IMG/VR virus record: IMGVR_UViG_3300045970_000056 | Span: 1 to 42,496 of that record | Length of the DNA: 42,496 nucleotides | Reading direction: 5' to 3' (one strand) | Source: a virus | Shown: positions 23,951 to 31,845 of the stretch, piece by piece | How the letters are laid out: every line of letters begins with the position of its first letter | Numbering within the stretch: the stretch's first letter is position 1 | Notes under the pieces: model-generated | The model's input: only the letters and a program-made list of their open reading frames with translations | Databases searched by the model: none | Told to the model about the DNA's origin: nothing | Position numbers and translations under genes: made by a program

Positions 23951-24216
23951 ACTACTAACCTAAATTTATTTATACGAGGCTTGTTTAACCTATTATTTTC
24001 ATCAATTATTTTTTGTAAAGTATAGCCGTACTCTATTAGTTTTTTGTCTTTCCATGGTTTTTGTGAGTATTGATAGTAATATGCTTTATTGCCATAAACA
24101 TAATGTGCTCCATAATGCGCAAAACTACATTTAGGGCAGCCATCAATATGCTTGTTACTAAATATCCATTTACAACTAGCGCATACCCTTAATTTTGCCA
24201 ATTTTCTAGTCATCAA
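23947..24216 (-). CDS. Zinc-ribbon protein
   Basis: The 89-residue basic protein has CASCKWIF and CPKCSF knuckles 15 residues apart in the first half, and a Tyr/Lys-rich C-terminus. It overlaps the DNA polymerase end by 11 bases and the Cas4-like start by four. It is likely a small nucleic-acid-binding accessory of the replication module; no family is recognised. Confidence 0.6.
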   Translation of the reverse strand: MMTRKLAKLRVCASCKWIFSNKHIDGCPKCSFAHYGAHYVYGNKAYYYQYSQKPWKDKKLIEYGYTLQKIIDENNRLNKPRINKFRLVV

Positions 24217-25984
24217 TATATTCCTTCAAATCTGAAAAGTTATAACCAGTAGAGCCATCAGATACCAGAGGGCAATCAAGGCCAGGTATTTCATCCATAG
24301 CCCATTTTAGTATCTTCATCTCTGTATCAACATCATCTGGATTACACTCTAATACCAATTCATCATGCACAGTCATTAATAGCTCGCCTTTGCGGTCTGG
24401 GTGGTACCAATACCGTATCATCGATTCTTTGGTGATGTCTGCACTGGAACCTTGTATTAATACATTACCTAATTTATAATAGAATTGCCGTCCATCTTTA
24501 GCCTCTTCTACATCATATGATCTGCCACCCCATGTTCTGATCTTCTTACCAGATTTAGATAACTTCTCTATGTCCTTCATTAATTGTTTAAACTCTGGTA
24601 AAGCCTCATCATAAGCTCTAAAGAATGCTCTGGCTGTTTCTATAGACACATTATATTTTCTAGACATGGCATCAGGCCCACCACCGTACAATTTTAAGAA
24701 GTTAATGATCTTAACAAAGAACCGACTGACCTCTAGGCCTGTCTTTTCTTTTATTATTGCACTAACGAATGCATGTATATCTGTTTTAGGGTCATCTTGA
24801 TACTTCTTTAATATGGCACCTTCAGCATAATGCGCGGCGACACGTAATTCTTGACCAGAGAAGTCACGACGAACGAATATCTTGCCTTCGGATGGCACAA
24901 TAACTGATCTAGCATGGAAGTCATCTTCTTCTAAGTTATGTTTTGGTAATTGCTGTATATTTGAAGAAAAACGGCCAGTTCTCGTGCCAAAATCACCTTC
25001 AGATCGTGTTTGATTATAATATGGATAGAATTTATTTTTATATAGTTTTGCTGATTCGTAGAATGGCTTTATATATGTACCTACTAATTTCTGTTTTTTG
25101 CTTCTATTCTTTAAAAGAGATGATAGATTAGGGTCACTTATAATGTCTTCTATGAAGTCTTTACCAATACGAGGCTTACCAGTTTTTTCTGTGTATTGAA
25201 CCTTAGACATATATATAAGGCCTCGTTTCTGTAATGCATAAAACATACCCATAGATCCAGGTTTAGCACCATTTGAATATGCCATTATCTGCATATCCAT
25301 TAGATTAAATGCTTTATTTTCTCTGTTGTATATTTCTCCAATGTTTGGTGCTATATTAATACCTCTTTGCTCCATGTCTATAACGATTGGTAATATACGC
25401 ATCTCTCTTTGAAATGCATCATATATATTTTGTTGACCTTCTATGATTGGTGCACTAAATATTCTAGGTGCTAAAGTCTGATATAGAATATAAGTTCTGT
25501 CTGTATCTGATTCAGCATATATACCAACAAGATCACCTGGTGCTTTACATATATCTTGGCCAGGCTTAAATCTTCTGGTCATTAGCCACTTATTTAAATT
25601 ATCTTGCTGTTCTGGCGGCATACCACAATATTTTTCTGTAAGTGGCTTGAGAGATAAGGAGGATTCACGAGGATCTATTAAATACATCATTATCATAGTG
25701 TCAATGATGCGGGATGGGTCTGGAACTGATAGACCAAAATGTTCTAAAGCAACTCTCAGGTCGAATTTAGAGTTATGGCATATTATTTTATCTTCTAAGT
25801 CCCATATATGACCTAATAATTGTGCCGCCTTATCTTTTGAGCAGTTATTATTAGTTGGATGGCCCCAGGCATAATAATAAGATGGGTTATTATTTAGTTT
25901 TATTGAGACACCAACTGGTATTGGTGAATAAGGTGAGCCATTTATTATTGCATGTGTCTCAAAATCAATTGTATATAGATTCAT
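24206..25984 (-). CDS. Family A DNA polymerase with 3'-5' exonuclease
   Basis: The 592-residue replicative polymerase has exonuclease motifs DFET at 7-10, NSKFD at 71-75 and a YAESDTD block at 156-162. Polymerase motif A is RRDFSGQELR (Asp374, Glu379). Motif B is R421-x3-K425-x3-F429-x3-Y433-G, identical in spacing to Taq R659/K663/F667/Y671. Motif C is VHDE at 539-542. The DFGTRTGRFSS template-binding segment is at 331-341. There is no 5'-nuclease domain. It must accept modified dCTP if the predicted pathway is right. AAGGA stands before the ATG. Confidence 0.95.
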   Translation of the reverse strand: MNLYTIDFETHAIINGSPYSPIPVGVSIKLNNNPSYYYAWGHPTNNNCSKDKAAQLLGHIWDLEDKIICHNSKFDLRVALEHFGLSVPDPSRIIDTMIMMYLIDPRESSLSLKPLTEKYCGMPPEQQDNLNKWLMTRRFKPGQDICKAPGDLVGIYAESDTDRTYILYQTLAPRIFSAPIIEGQQNIYDAFQREMRILPIVIDMEQRGINIAPNIGEIYNRENKAFNLMDMQIMAYSNGAKPGSMGMFYALQKRGLIYMSKVQYTEKTGKPRIGKDFIEDIISDPNLSSLLKNRSKKQKLVGTYIKPFYESAKLYKNKFYPYYNQTRSEGDFGTRTGRFSSNIQQLPKHNLEEDDFHARSVIVPSEGKIFVRRDFSGQELRVAAHYAEGAILKKYQDDPKTDIHAFVSAIIKEKTGLEVSRFFVKIINFLKLYGGGPDAMSRKYNVSIETARAFFRAYDEALPEFKQLMKDIEKLSKSGKKIRTWGGRSYDVEEAKDGRQFYYKLGNVLIQGSSADITKESMIRYWYHPDRKGELLMTVHDELVLECNPDDVDTEMKILKWAMDEIPGLDCPLVSDGSTGYNFSDLKEYIDD

Positions 25985-26003
25985 TTATGTCCTTAGTTAA
26001 ATT

Positions 26004-26040
26004 AAAAAAGCCATCATCTAATTTATTCAGATAATGGCTT
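26004..26040 (-). terminator. Rho-independent terminator overlapping a promoter start region
   Basis: On the minus strand AAGCCATTATCT pairs with AGATGATGGCTT (one G-T pair) around a 9-base loop and is followed by a T-run to 26004. It follows the 257-residue gene. The stem begins directly after the -10 of the promoter at 26041-26071. Confidence 0.85.
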
Positions 26041-26071
26041 ATTATATCATGAATTGACTATCAAAGATACT
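26041..26071 (-). promoter_or_regulatory. Conserved phage promoter (copy 4), ahead of DNA polymerase
   Basis: The minus strand reads AGTATCTTT-N13-TGATATAAT, starting just after the stop of the upstream gene. The RNA start would fall near 26034, inside the terminator stem, so only read-through RNA from upstream contains the full hairpin. Confidence 0.65.
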
Positions 26072-26076
26072 ATTAT

Positions 26077-26850
26077 TTAACTCATTTTACTTCGTTTAAC
26101 AGTAGATGCATCCGCCTGGTCTAATGGCACATAGTTAGATGTGTCATACGGGCCAGATACCGCAGCAGTATATTCAGTTAGAGATTTAGAAATTTTGCTG
26201 ATAGTGTCTGGATCGGCTGTTGTTATGTACAGTGGTACAATACTCGGCCAGGCTGAGTCATCATCGAATGTTAGTTTGGTAACCACAGCCCATGTCGGCA
26301 GCTTGTGCACCACAGTGATATTCTTAGTGTATCTCGCATAGGCTTTTAATGAGGTCGGTGGTATATTGATGATGGCTAGATCACCAAGGTTTGGTTGGTA
26401 TTGGTCATGATCCAGTTTAGTTACAGCAGCCACCAACAGACGACGACCATTACGGCATGCTTTACCTTTGCCATTCTTGGCAGAACCGAACTCATTCTTT
26501 GGGCAGGTGTTGCATGATGCTGATTGCTTATCTGGCGAGGTCTCATGTGGTGTCATTTCACTTAAGACTGAGTTGATGGCAAAACATGCTGGTGGTGTGA
26601 TAGTGTCTGGATCATAGTCACGGTCATAATATGAATGATCGTACATATCTGCTAAGATCACCACATCTAAAGTTGTGCCTAATTTTTCATCACCTATCGA
26701 GAACTTCTTGCCTTTAATAGACATGTACGGTATTGAGGATATCTCTGCCGCACCTTGATCTTCGGCAGCCTTTGCTAATAATTGTTTAACCTCGTCTGTT
26801 AGGACGATTTGTTGGCCACCTAATTGTTGTGTTGCTACTTCAGTTGTCAT
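26077..26850 (-). CDS. Phage replication-region protein with Cys cluster
   Basis: The 257-residue protein has a Cys-rich stretch SASCNTCPKNEFGSAKNGKG followed by KACRNGRRLLV at about 108-140, which could bind zinc. Beta-rich flanks and an acidic region follow. This type of protein recurs beside phage DNA polymerases and may bind single-stranded DNA or assist recombination, but I cannot name a characterised family. AGGA precedes the ATG. A strong terminator follows the gene. Confidence 0.6.
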   Translation of the reverse strand: MTTEVATQQLGGQQIVLTDEVKQLLAKAAEDQGAAEISSIPYMSIKGKKFSIGDEKLGTTLDVVILADMYDHSYYDRDYDPDTITPPACFAINSVLSEMTPHETSPDKQSASCNTCPKNEFGSAKNGKGKACRNGRRLLVAAVTKLDHDQYQPNLGDLAIINIPPTSLKAYARYTKNITVVHKLPTWAVVTKLTFDDDSAWPSIVPLYITTADPDTISKISKSLTEYTAAVSGPYDTSNYVPLDQADASTVKRSKMS

Positions 26851-26882
26851 AGTGATTTCCTAGATTTAATTGAGGTTGATTT

Positions 26883-26911
26883 GCCTAGGTTACCGCCTAG
26901 GCTCGGTTTTT
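26883..26911 (+). other. GC-rich hairpin between two leftward genes
   Basis: GCCTAGG at 26883-26889 pairs with CCTAGGC at 26896-26902. TTTTT follows on the plus strand at 26907-26911, so it is terminator-like only rightward, where no gene needs one. It may stabilise or process the leftward RNA between the 276- and 257-residue genes. Confidence 0.45.
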
Positions 26912-27740
26912 ATTCTGCTGATTCAGTTTCTTCGACTTCTTGGTCAGTTTCTTCGATGAAGTGACGTACGAATACCAGTTCCTCATCAGGAGTTTCGGTT
27001 GCTTCAGGATTAGTGATAGTTGCCTTGCCATCTTTTCTGATTTGACCCATTGCCTTGGTCCATGCACGATTCCACATGATTGGTCTTTGGTTATCATCTA
27101 ATGTATCTTTGGTGATACCAGCAGCTCTCAGGGCCGCAGACAGAGAATCATAGAAGTTGCCTTGGAATTCGATCTCGTAGGCTGGTTGAAATTCCATCGG
27201 TTTACGATCACCACCAGTGGCAGGTCGTCTACCACCGAATGCTGCCAACGAGTTGAAGGCATAATCTTTGACAGGTTGTGGCAGATTCTGATTTTCTGTA
27301 ATAGTTTGGAATGTTACGATTGCAGACTTCAGTTCTTCAGAGATTCTTGCATCTTCGCCTAAAGTGTAGATGGCTGAGTGCATATCAGAGATGACCTCGC
27401 CATGTTCGTTGGTGACGACTTCAGCAGATAAGGCCTTGCGAAGTTCACGTATCTCGTTAAACACCTTCTCTTTAGGTGGTTGTTTTGCTTTAGTGGTTTT
27501 TTGTTTAGGAGACTTGTAAGTTTCCAGATTCTCCAATGCTGCTACAGTAGCAGGGCTGTCATCACCCAATGCATCTTGCAGAGACAGGTAGACAGTGATC
27601 AGAATTTTTAATGTTTCTGATGCATCATCTGAGTCGTTAAGTTCTTGTAGTTGTGCGGTGCTATGAATAGCCTCTTGTAAGAGGCGTTCTTCGTTAGTTT
27701 GCTCAGGTTGTGTTGCTTGGTCTTGATTTTGGTCTGGCAT
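26910..27740 (-). CDS. Hypothetical protein of the replication block
   Basis: The 276-residue protein is acidic at both ends with a Lys/Gln-rich linker near 75-92 and a C-terminal domain (YEIEFQGNFYDSLSAALRAAG ... WNRAWTKAMGQI). That domain resembles the short module seen in proteins that place a small helical DNA-binding tail after a helical coil. No enzyme motif is visible. AAAGGTG precedes the ATG. It lies between primase-helicase and polymerase genes, so a replication accessory is plausible. Confidence 0.55.
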   Translation of the reverse strand: MPDQNQDQATQPEQTNEERLLQEAIHSTAQLQELNDSDDASETLKILITVYLSLQDALGDDSPATVAALENLETYKSPKQKTTKAKQPPKEKVFNEIRELRKALSAEVVTNEHGEVISDMHSAIYTLGEDARISEELKSAIVTFQTITENQNLPQPVKDYAFNSLAAFGGRRPATGGDRKPMEFQPAYEIEFQGNFYDSLSAALRAAGITKDTLDDNQRPIMWNRAWTKAMGQIRKDGKATITNPEATETPDEELVFVRHFIEETDQEVEETESAE

Positions 27741-27833
27741 AATATCACCTTTGTGATTGAGGGTTTAGGAATATCATCATTTGATGATATGATATATATT
27801 ATCATAAATATACTGAATAATACACTTTTATTT

Positions 27834-28043
27834 TTAATTATTTAAAGATTCTTTATAAATATTATAAAAATTATGTATAAAATTTGTCTCATTATTTTTT
27901 TCAATATCACTTAATATATTAAGTGTATTTAATATAACATCGTTAGGCGATATCGCATGGGCATATATTAGCATATTTAAATTATTTGTTAATGTAGTCT
28001 TATGTTCTTCATTCATTTTATGTAATTTATTATACTTATCCAT
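27834..28043 (-). CDS. Hypothetical small helical protein
   Basis: The 69-residue protein is Asn/Lys-rich and helical with no motif I recognise. AAGGTG sits 8 bases before the ATG, and it follows the primase-helicase stop by 10 bases, supporting expression as part of that operon. Confidence 0.55.
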   Translation of the reverse strand: MDKYNKLHKMNEEHKTTLTNNLNMLIYAHAISPNDVILNTLNILSDIEKNNETNFIHNFYNIYKESLNN

Positions 28044-28053
28044 TTAATTCACC

Positions 28054-30105
28054 TTAATATTTTCTGTTATCGCCTAAATTAGTTAATAATGTTCTTACTC
28101 GTGTTGTTTCTTTATACATATCAGATGGTGACTGATACAAATTAACTTTAGATTTCTTAACATACCAACCTCTATCTTCAGTTTGTCTAACACCACCACC
28201 TTCTGGTACAGCTTTAATTCGCCTGCCAGGATTGCCACTGTCCCAGCGTACCCAGCCATTAGTTTCTAGCCAGTTTGCTATATTATTAATAGAGTATCTG
28301 CTATCAGTTGGCAATACCATTGATAATAGTTTAGGTAGTGCTATATCATAATCTTCTAGCAGCTCTTCCAGCATAATTTCTTCGTTTGACCGTGTTATAG
28401 CCAACATTTCATCGAAGTAGGTTGTCTTGAATGGTCTGGTATTAGGTGAGAACTTAGATAGGTCGTATTTCAATAGATAGTCGAATAGAAATTGCGGCCC
28501 ACCACATTTTCTCCAACCCTCGTGGTAGGTTGACTTCTGTTCTGTGGTCATAGGTTCCGGCGCTCTTACCACAAATGCTCTACGATCATTAGGGGATAGT
28601 GACATAGCATTAAGATTATTAGTTATCACCACAACATTGCATACATTTCGTTGAAAGACCTTCTTACCACCCTTAATGTTCAGCATCATCATGTCGCTGG
28701 ACTCTGTAGCTGTTATGCGTTTGTAGAACTCAATCGCATCTCCATGAAGGCCAGCAGCTTCAGAGATGTGCACCAGTTTTGTCTGGTATAGCCCATCGTC
28801 CCACTGCCCCTTAATATCATTATTACCCATAGACTTGAATGCTGTACCCAATATCTCAGCCAGTGGCTGGAATAGGGAGTCTTTACCAGCGTCCTCAATG
28901 CCTAAGATGACTGGCTGCCAATTACACTTGAGTTGTGGTTGCTGTACAGTAAAAGCGATCCACCATAACAGTGCCTCAGCGTAGTCTTCTTCTGGCACCA
29001 CATGATGCAGCAGATCTAGCCACGGTTGTACAGGGCCAGGCTCTGGCTCGATGTTAAACCGCCGCCATGTGTTTAATAATAGGCGGTTACCATCTGTTAA
29101 GGTGCGTTGCTCTTGATTATGTGGTACAGGTGACCAGCCATAATCAGCACATTCGTTAAAGCCATCTTGATGTGGCAACCAGTTAGTTATCTTAGGTGGT
29201 GAGTCTTTAGTACCAGGGAATTGCTTAAGGTAAGAAGTGTTCAGAGAATCTTTTGAACATGCTGTATCTATGATAAAGTCGTACCATTCGTTTGTCTTTA
29301 CTACATGGTATATATTGTTAATGTATTTTGAGTATTTCGATTCTTCTCTGCCAGATATAGAATCAATTATCCTCTGCACATCGTCTGTATCTAATGGTGG
29401 ATGTGTATGCTTTTGATTAAATACCATTAGATTCACAATAGCTTCTGCCTTAGAGTTAGCTGTTGCAAGGTAGTGCCCAAATAATGCTGCTAAACCAGTG
29501 TTACGGTTACCATCGTATAAGTCGTTGGGTGGAGTGTATGAGTCTTGTTTGGTTTTGTTAGATTTTGGCTTTAGTAGAGTTGTGAGTTGTTCGTATGAAT
29601 ACTTTTTATTGGGATGCCACTCTATAAGATGAGGATGCGGTGTTGGATCATAGTCTGGCTTCTCATTAATGCCGAATGGCAGACGTACCAGTCTCACCAC
29701 ACCCGTCAATCCGGGATCTGAGTATGGGCTCTTGGATAATAGGCGGGTTAGAGTTTTGGCTTCGTTTATGTTGGTTATTGGGTGTTGGAGTATATAACCC
29801 CATTGGTAGTTTTGTGGGCTTGTTTCTATTATGTATGATGGATCAAGAGGAGGTTTTTGAGCTTTCGTATTTATGTCATCTAATACCAATATGTTCAGAG
29901 ATAGGAAGTTCTCATTCTTACGGCCACCACCGATCACAGAAGCGATAGTATAATATGCTGGTTTATGTGGTGATAGGTCTGAGATTGCGTCGCTGAGAGA
30001 TTTATACTTTGAATTTGCTAGAAAGGGTTGTTGCTGTGGGTCTGGAAATATTGCTTGGAGAAATTCTTGTACTGATATTGGTACTGGTATAGATTGGTTT
30101 GGCAT
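28054..30105 (-). CDS. Primase-helicase (AEP-like primase plus SF3-type helicase)
   Basis: The 683-residue protein joins two modules. The N-terminal part has an archaeo-eukaryotic/RepB-like primase pattern: VLDDINTK at 74-81 with the acidic pair Asp76-Asp77, and RLVRLPFGINEKPDY at 138-152. A linker helix domain follows at about 195-255 (GNRNTGLAALFGHYLA). The C-terminal half has an SF3-like helicase with P-loop variant GIEDAGKDS at 402-410 and LVHISEAAG as Walker B region. This matches NrS-1-type primase-polymerase/helicase proteins with a DUF5906-like helicase part. It leads the leftward replication block and probably recognises the nearby origin. Confidence 0.85.
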   Translation of the reverse strand: MPNQSIPVPISVQEFLQAIFPDPQQQPFLANSKYKSLSDAISDLSPHKPAYYTIASVIGGGRKNENFLSLNILVLDDINTKAQKPPLDPSYIIETSPQNYQWGYILQHPITNINEAKTLTRLLSKSPYSDPGLTGVVRLVRLPFGINEKPDYDPTPHPHLIEWHPNKKYSYEQLTTLLKPKSNKTKQDSYTPPNDLYDGNRNTGLAALFGHYLATANSKAEAIVNLMVFNQKHTHPPLDTDDVQRIIDSISGREESKYSKYINNIYHVVKTNEWYDFIIDTACSKDSLNTSYLKQFPGTKDSPPKITNWLPHQDGFNECADYGWSPVPHNQEQRTLTDGNRLLLNTWRRFNIEPEPGPVQPWLDLLHHVVPEEDYAEALLWWIAFTVQQPQLKCNWQPVILGIEDAGKDSLFQPLAEILGTAFKSMGNNDIKGQWDDGLYQTKLVHISEAAGLHGDAIEFYKRITATESSDMMMLNIKGGKKVFQRNVCNVVVITNNLNAMSLSPNDRRAFVVRAPEPMTTEQKSTYHEGWRKCGGPQFLFDYLLKYDLSKFSPNTRPFKTTYFDEMLAITRSNEEIMLEELLEDYDIALPKLLSMVLPTDSRYSINNIANWLETNGWVRWDSGNPGRRIKAVPEGGGVRQTEDRGWYVKKSKVNLYQSPSDMYKETTRVRTLLTNLGDNRKY

Positions 30106-30129
30106 ATGGTTACCACTGTGCTAATTAAT

Positions 30130-30229
30130 ATCACCGCTGATATACAGAACGGGATTGTCCTGATACTAGTGCGCCCCTAGAGCCAAACCAAATAACGGGA
30201 TAGGGGCGACGAATATCAGAGGCGGTGAT
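30130..30229 (-). promoter_or_regulatory. Nested hairpin leader of the primase-helicase gene
   Basis: Three nested complementary pairs occur in the leader: ATCACCGC with GCGGTGAT (30130-30137 with 30222-30229), CTGATA with TATCAG (30137-30142 with 30214-30219), and CGCCCCTA with TAGGGGCG (30172-30179 with 30201-30208). The RNA from the promoter upstream would fold into a long stem just before the start codon. A regulatory leader or an origin element are both possible. Confidence 0.6.
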
Positions 30230-30245
30230 CTCAAATAACGAGATA

Positions 30246-30278
30246 ATTATATCATATAAATTGAAAAGATGATATAAT
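30246..30278. promoter_or_regulatory. Overlapping divergent promoters (copy 5 of the conserved type)
   Basis: ATTATATCAT and ATGATATAAT face each other. Leftward, TGATATAAT (30254-30246) has the TATC core at the standard distance; rightward, TGATATAAT (30270-30278) does too, because each -10 doubles as the other's upstream block. It should serve the primase operon and the small-terminase-like gene. Confidence 0.6.
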
Positions 30279-30335
30279 TATTTTGATTATTTTACTACTC
30301 TTGTAGTAGAGTAGTAGATATAGGGTGGGATCGAG

Positions 30336-30570
30336 TGGGACCACCAGTGGAACCAGGAATGGAGCCAGTTGGAAGGTTCGTAAGTTATTGATTTTATTGA
30401 TAATTATCTATAATGGAACCAGTGGAACCAATATTATTCAAATAGAATATAATTAAAAAATATGATATTTATTTAATTAGACTTGGAGAGTTGGTTCCAT
30501 TGGGTCCACGATTATAAATCATTGATTTTAAACGAGTTTTTCTACATATCGTGGAACCAATTTGGTTCCT
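30336..30570. repeat. Cluster of nine TGGAACCA-type sites (iteron-like)
   Basis: TGGAACCA or one-mismatch forms occur at 30336, 30348, 30360, 30414, 30423, 30492 (inverted), 30501 (inverted), 30552 and 30563 (inverted). They form groups with 9-12 bp spacing, near one helical turn, separated by about 50-70 bp. The 486-base gap 30106-30591 also holds the structured leader, the divergent promoters and a 9-bp inverted repeat at 30293-30316. It is a likely origin or operator region. Confidence 0.7.
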
Positions 30571-30594
30571 CTCTACATATTATGAAGGTAAATG

Positions 30595-31020
30595 ATGAAA
30601 ATATCGCAAGCATTAAGACAATATGAGATGCAAATCCTCTCTGAAAAGAAGGTAAAAGCAGGCCTACGTGCCGAAGAATTAAGAGAAAAATTGGACCCTG
30701 AGGCGGCTGTGGTAGGCCTGATGTCATTGGGAGAACAGGCCAAGACATGCGATCTGGTAGACCTGCCGAGATTACAATTTCAGGCTACTATCCTTACTAC
30801 TATTCTGAAGAAGTGTATGCCAGATCTGAAGGCATTAGAGATATCTAGTGATAAGCTGAAGACTACGACTCTTGTGATCGACCTTGGTGATGTTGACTTC
30901 ACGTCGGAACGACGTGATGTTGACTTCACGTCGGAACGACGTGATGTTGACTTCACGTCGGAACGACGTGATGTTGACTTTGGAAATGTGGTAAGCGATA
31001 CTGCAGATTATAGACAATAA
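30595..31020 (+). CDS. Putative small terminase subunit
   Basis: The product has 141 residues from the ATG at 30595; the adjacent ATG at 30592 adds one Met. AAGG precedes it. The helical N-terminal two-thirds (ALRQYEMQILSEKKVKAG, LDPEAAVVGLMSLG, TILKKCMPDLKALEI) resembles small terminase-like DNA recognition proteins. The C-terminus has three copies of RDVDFTSER from a 27-bp tandem repeat. It is the only rightward gene before the large terminase, though three leftward genes and the repeat regions separate them. The assignment is tentative; an origin-binding protein is an alternative. Confidence 0.45.
   Translation: MKISQALRQYEMQILSEKKVKAGLRAEELREKLDPEAAVVGLMSLGEQAKTCDLVDLPRLQFQATILTTILKKCMPDLKALEISSDKLKTTTLVIDLGDVDFTSERRDVDFTSERRDVDFTSERRDVDFGNVVSDTADYRQ
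30889..30980. repeat. 27-bp tandem repeat with internal palindromes (3.4 copies)
   Basis: Three exact 27-base units (30889-30915, 30916-30942, 30943-30969) are followed by 11 bases of a fourth. Each full unit holds the hyphenated palindrome TCACGTCG-GAA-CGACGTGA, completed across the unit junction. The units keep the reading frame. The GC-rich character stands out from the AT-rich surroundings and suggests a protein-binding array. Confidence 0.85.
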
Positions 31021-31048
31021 AAAGCCTCAGGCATTACTGCTTGAGGCT
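31019..31048 (-). terminator. Rho-independent terminator
   Basis: On the minus strand AGCCTCA (31048-31042) pairs with TGAGGCT (31029-31023), with GC pairs inside the loop, followed by TTTTT. It ends the three-gene leftward unit 32127-31060 and stops RNA from entering the small-terminase-like gene from the wrong side. Confidence 0.85.
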
Positions 31049-31059
31049 GTGGTGTGGTA

Positions 31060-31257
31060 TTACTTATAAAATACTGGTAGCAATAATATTGGAATTAACC
31101 ACCACCATTGTCGCTGTGATACTATGGTATCATTCAATACAATAATATTATCCCACCATACAACAATAATGCCTGGATGGTGCATAACTCTCATAACTAC
31201 ACTAACACTAATGATAGTAATAGAGAGAGCTATCATTTTCAATAATAGCTCTTTCAT
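31060..31257 (-). CDS. Hypothetical membrane protein
   Basis: The 65-residue protein has two hydrophobic segments (LLLKMIALSITIISVSVVM and WWWLIPILLLPVFY) joined by a short loop, and a small cytoplasmic start. It follows the 122-residue gene by two bases and precedes a terminator. A membrane role in early takeover or lysis timing is possible; no family is recognised. Confidence 0.55.
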   Translation of the reverse strand: MKELLLKMIALSITIISVSVVMRVMHHPGIIVVWWDNIIVLNDTIVSQRQWWWLIPILLLPVFYK

Positions 31258-31259
31258 AA

Positions 31260-31628
31260 TTATACCACCTGTATGATGATAGTCTTATCTTTAGAAACAG
31301 TCCAAGTCATAGGACCTTTTTTGATACCGTTCCTGATCTTGGTCCAATTAGGACAATGACCTCGGTTGATTATTGGGATACCTTCACCGATTTGGAGGGC
31401 TGGAATGGTGACATAACCTCTAACACCATCGACTAGAAGTTTGATGGTATTCTGGCGAGGTGATTTACGAATCTTTGGAACTGAACTCACAACTTCTGGC
31501 GAATAAACACCTTTAACAGTAGGTGGTATAAGTGGCAAGATGACTCCAACATCTGATGGTTTTAATACCATCATATTTGGGATAAATGGAGTCTCGGTGG
31601 CGATTGATTTTTTAGCTTTCATAGTCAT
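31260..31628 (-). CDS. Hypothetical basic protein
   Basis: The 122-residue protein is basic, with a beta-rich C-terminal half (RQNTIKLLVDGVRGYVTIPAL-like start, then TWTVSKDKTIIIQVV). AAAGG stands 9 bases before the ATG. I do not recognise it. Its control-region location and small size suggest an early regulatory or host-interaction role. Confidence 0.55.
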   Translation of the reverse strand: MTMKAKKSIATETPFIPNMMVLKPSDVGVILPLIPPTVKGVYSPEVVSSVPKIRKSPRQNTIKLLVDGVRGYVTIPALQIGEGIPIINRGHCPNWTKIRNGIKKGPMTWTVSKDKTIIIQVV

Positions 31629-31701
31629 TTTAATATACCTTTGATTCGGTTGCCTATCATAGAATTATGATGGGGTATTCATTCTATATTTTAAAGAGCT
31701 T

Positions 31702-31835
31702 AAGATAATTTCTTATCTTGGTTATATTATAGATCAAATATATAATATATCAATATTTATTTTTCATTCTCATGAAATAAATATGGATATATTATCTATC
31801 ATCATCATGATTATATTATAGGTCATGATGATGAT
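31702..31835. repeat. Three consecutive hairpins in a leftward intergenic gap
   Basis: AAGATAA/TTATCTT (31702-31708, 31713-31719), ATATTTATTT/AAATAAATAT (starting near 31752 and 31776), and the 13-bp ATCATCATCATGA/TCATGATGATGAT (31798-31810, 31823-31835) follow each other between the 98- and 122-residue genes. They may be RNA processing or stability elements. Confidence 0.5.
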
Positions 31836-31845
31836 AATATCAATA

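Noticed and set aside
26883-26911. Rightward terminator
   Set aside because: The T-run is on the plus strand, but no rightward gene lies upstream for many kilobases, so a role as a plus-strand terminator is unlikely. It is kept only as a hairpin.
30835-31017. Minus-strand frame opposite the 27-bp repeats
   Set aside because: It is a shadow of the small-terminase-like gene; its repeats are the complement of the same 27-base units and no ribosome binding site is present.
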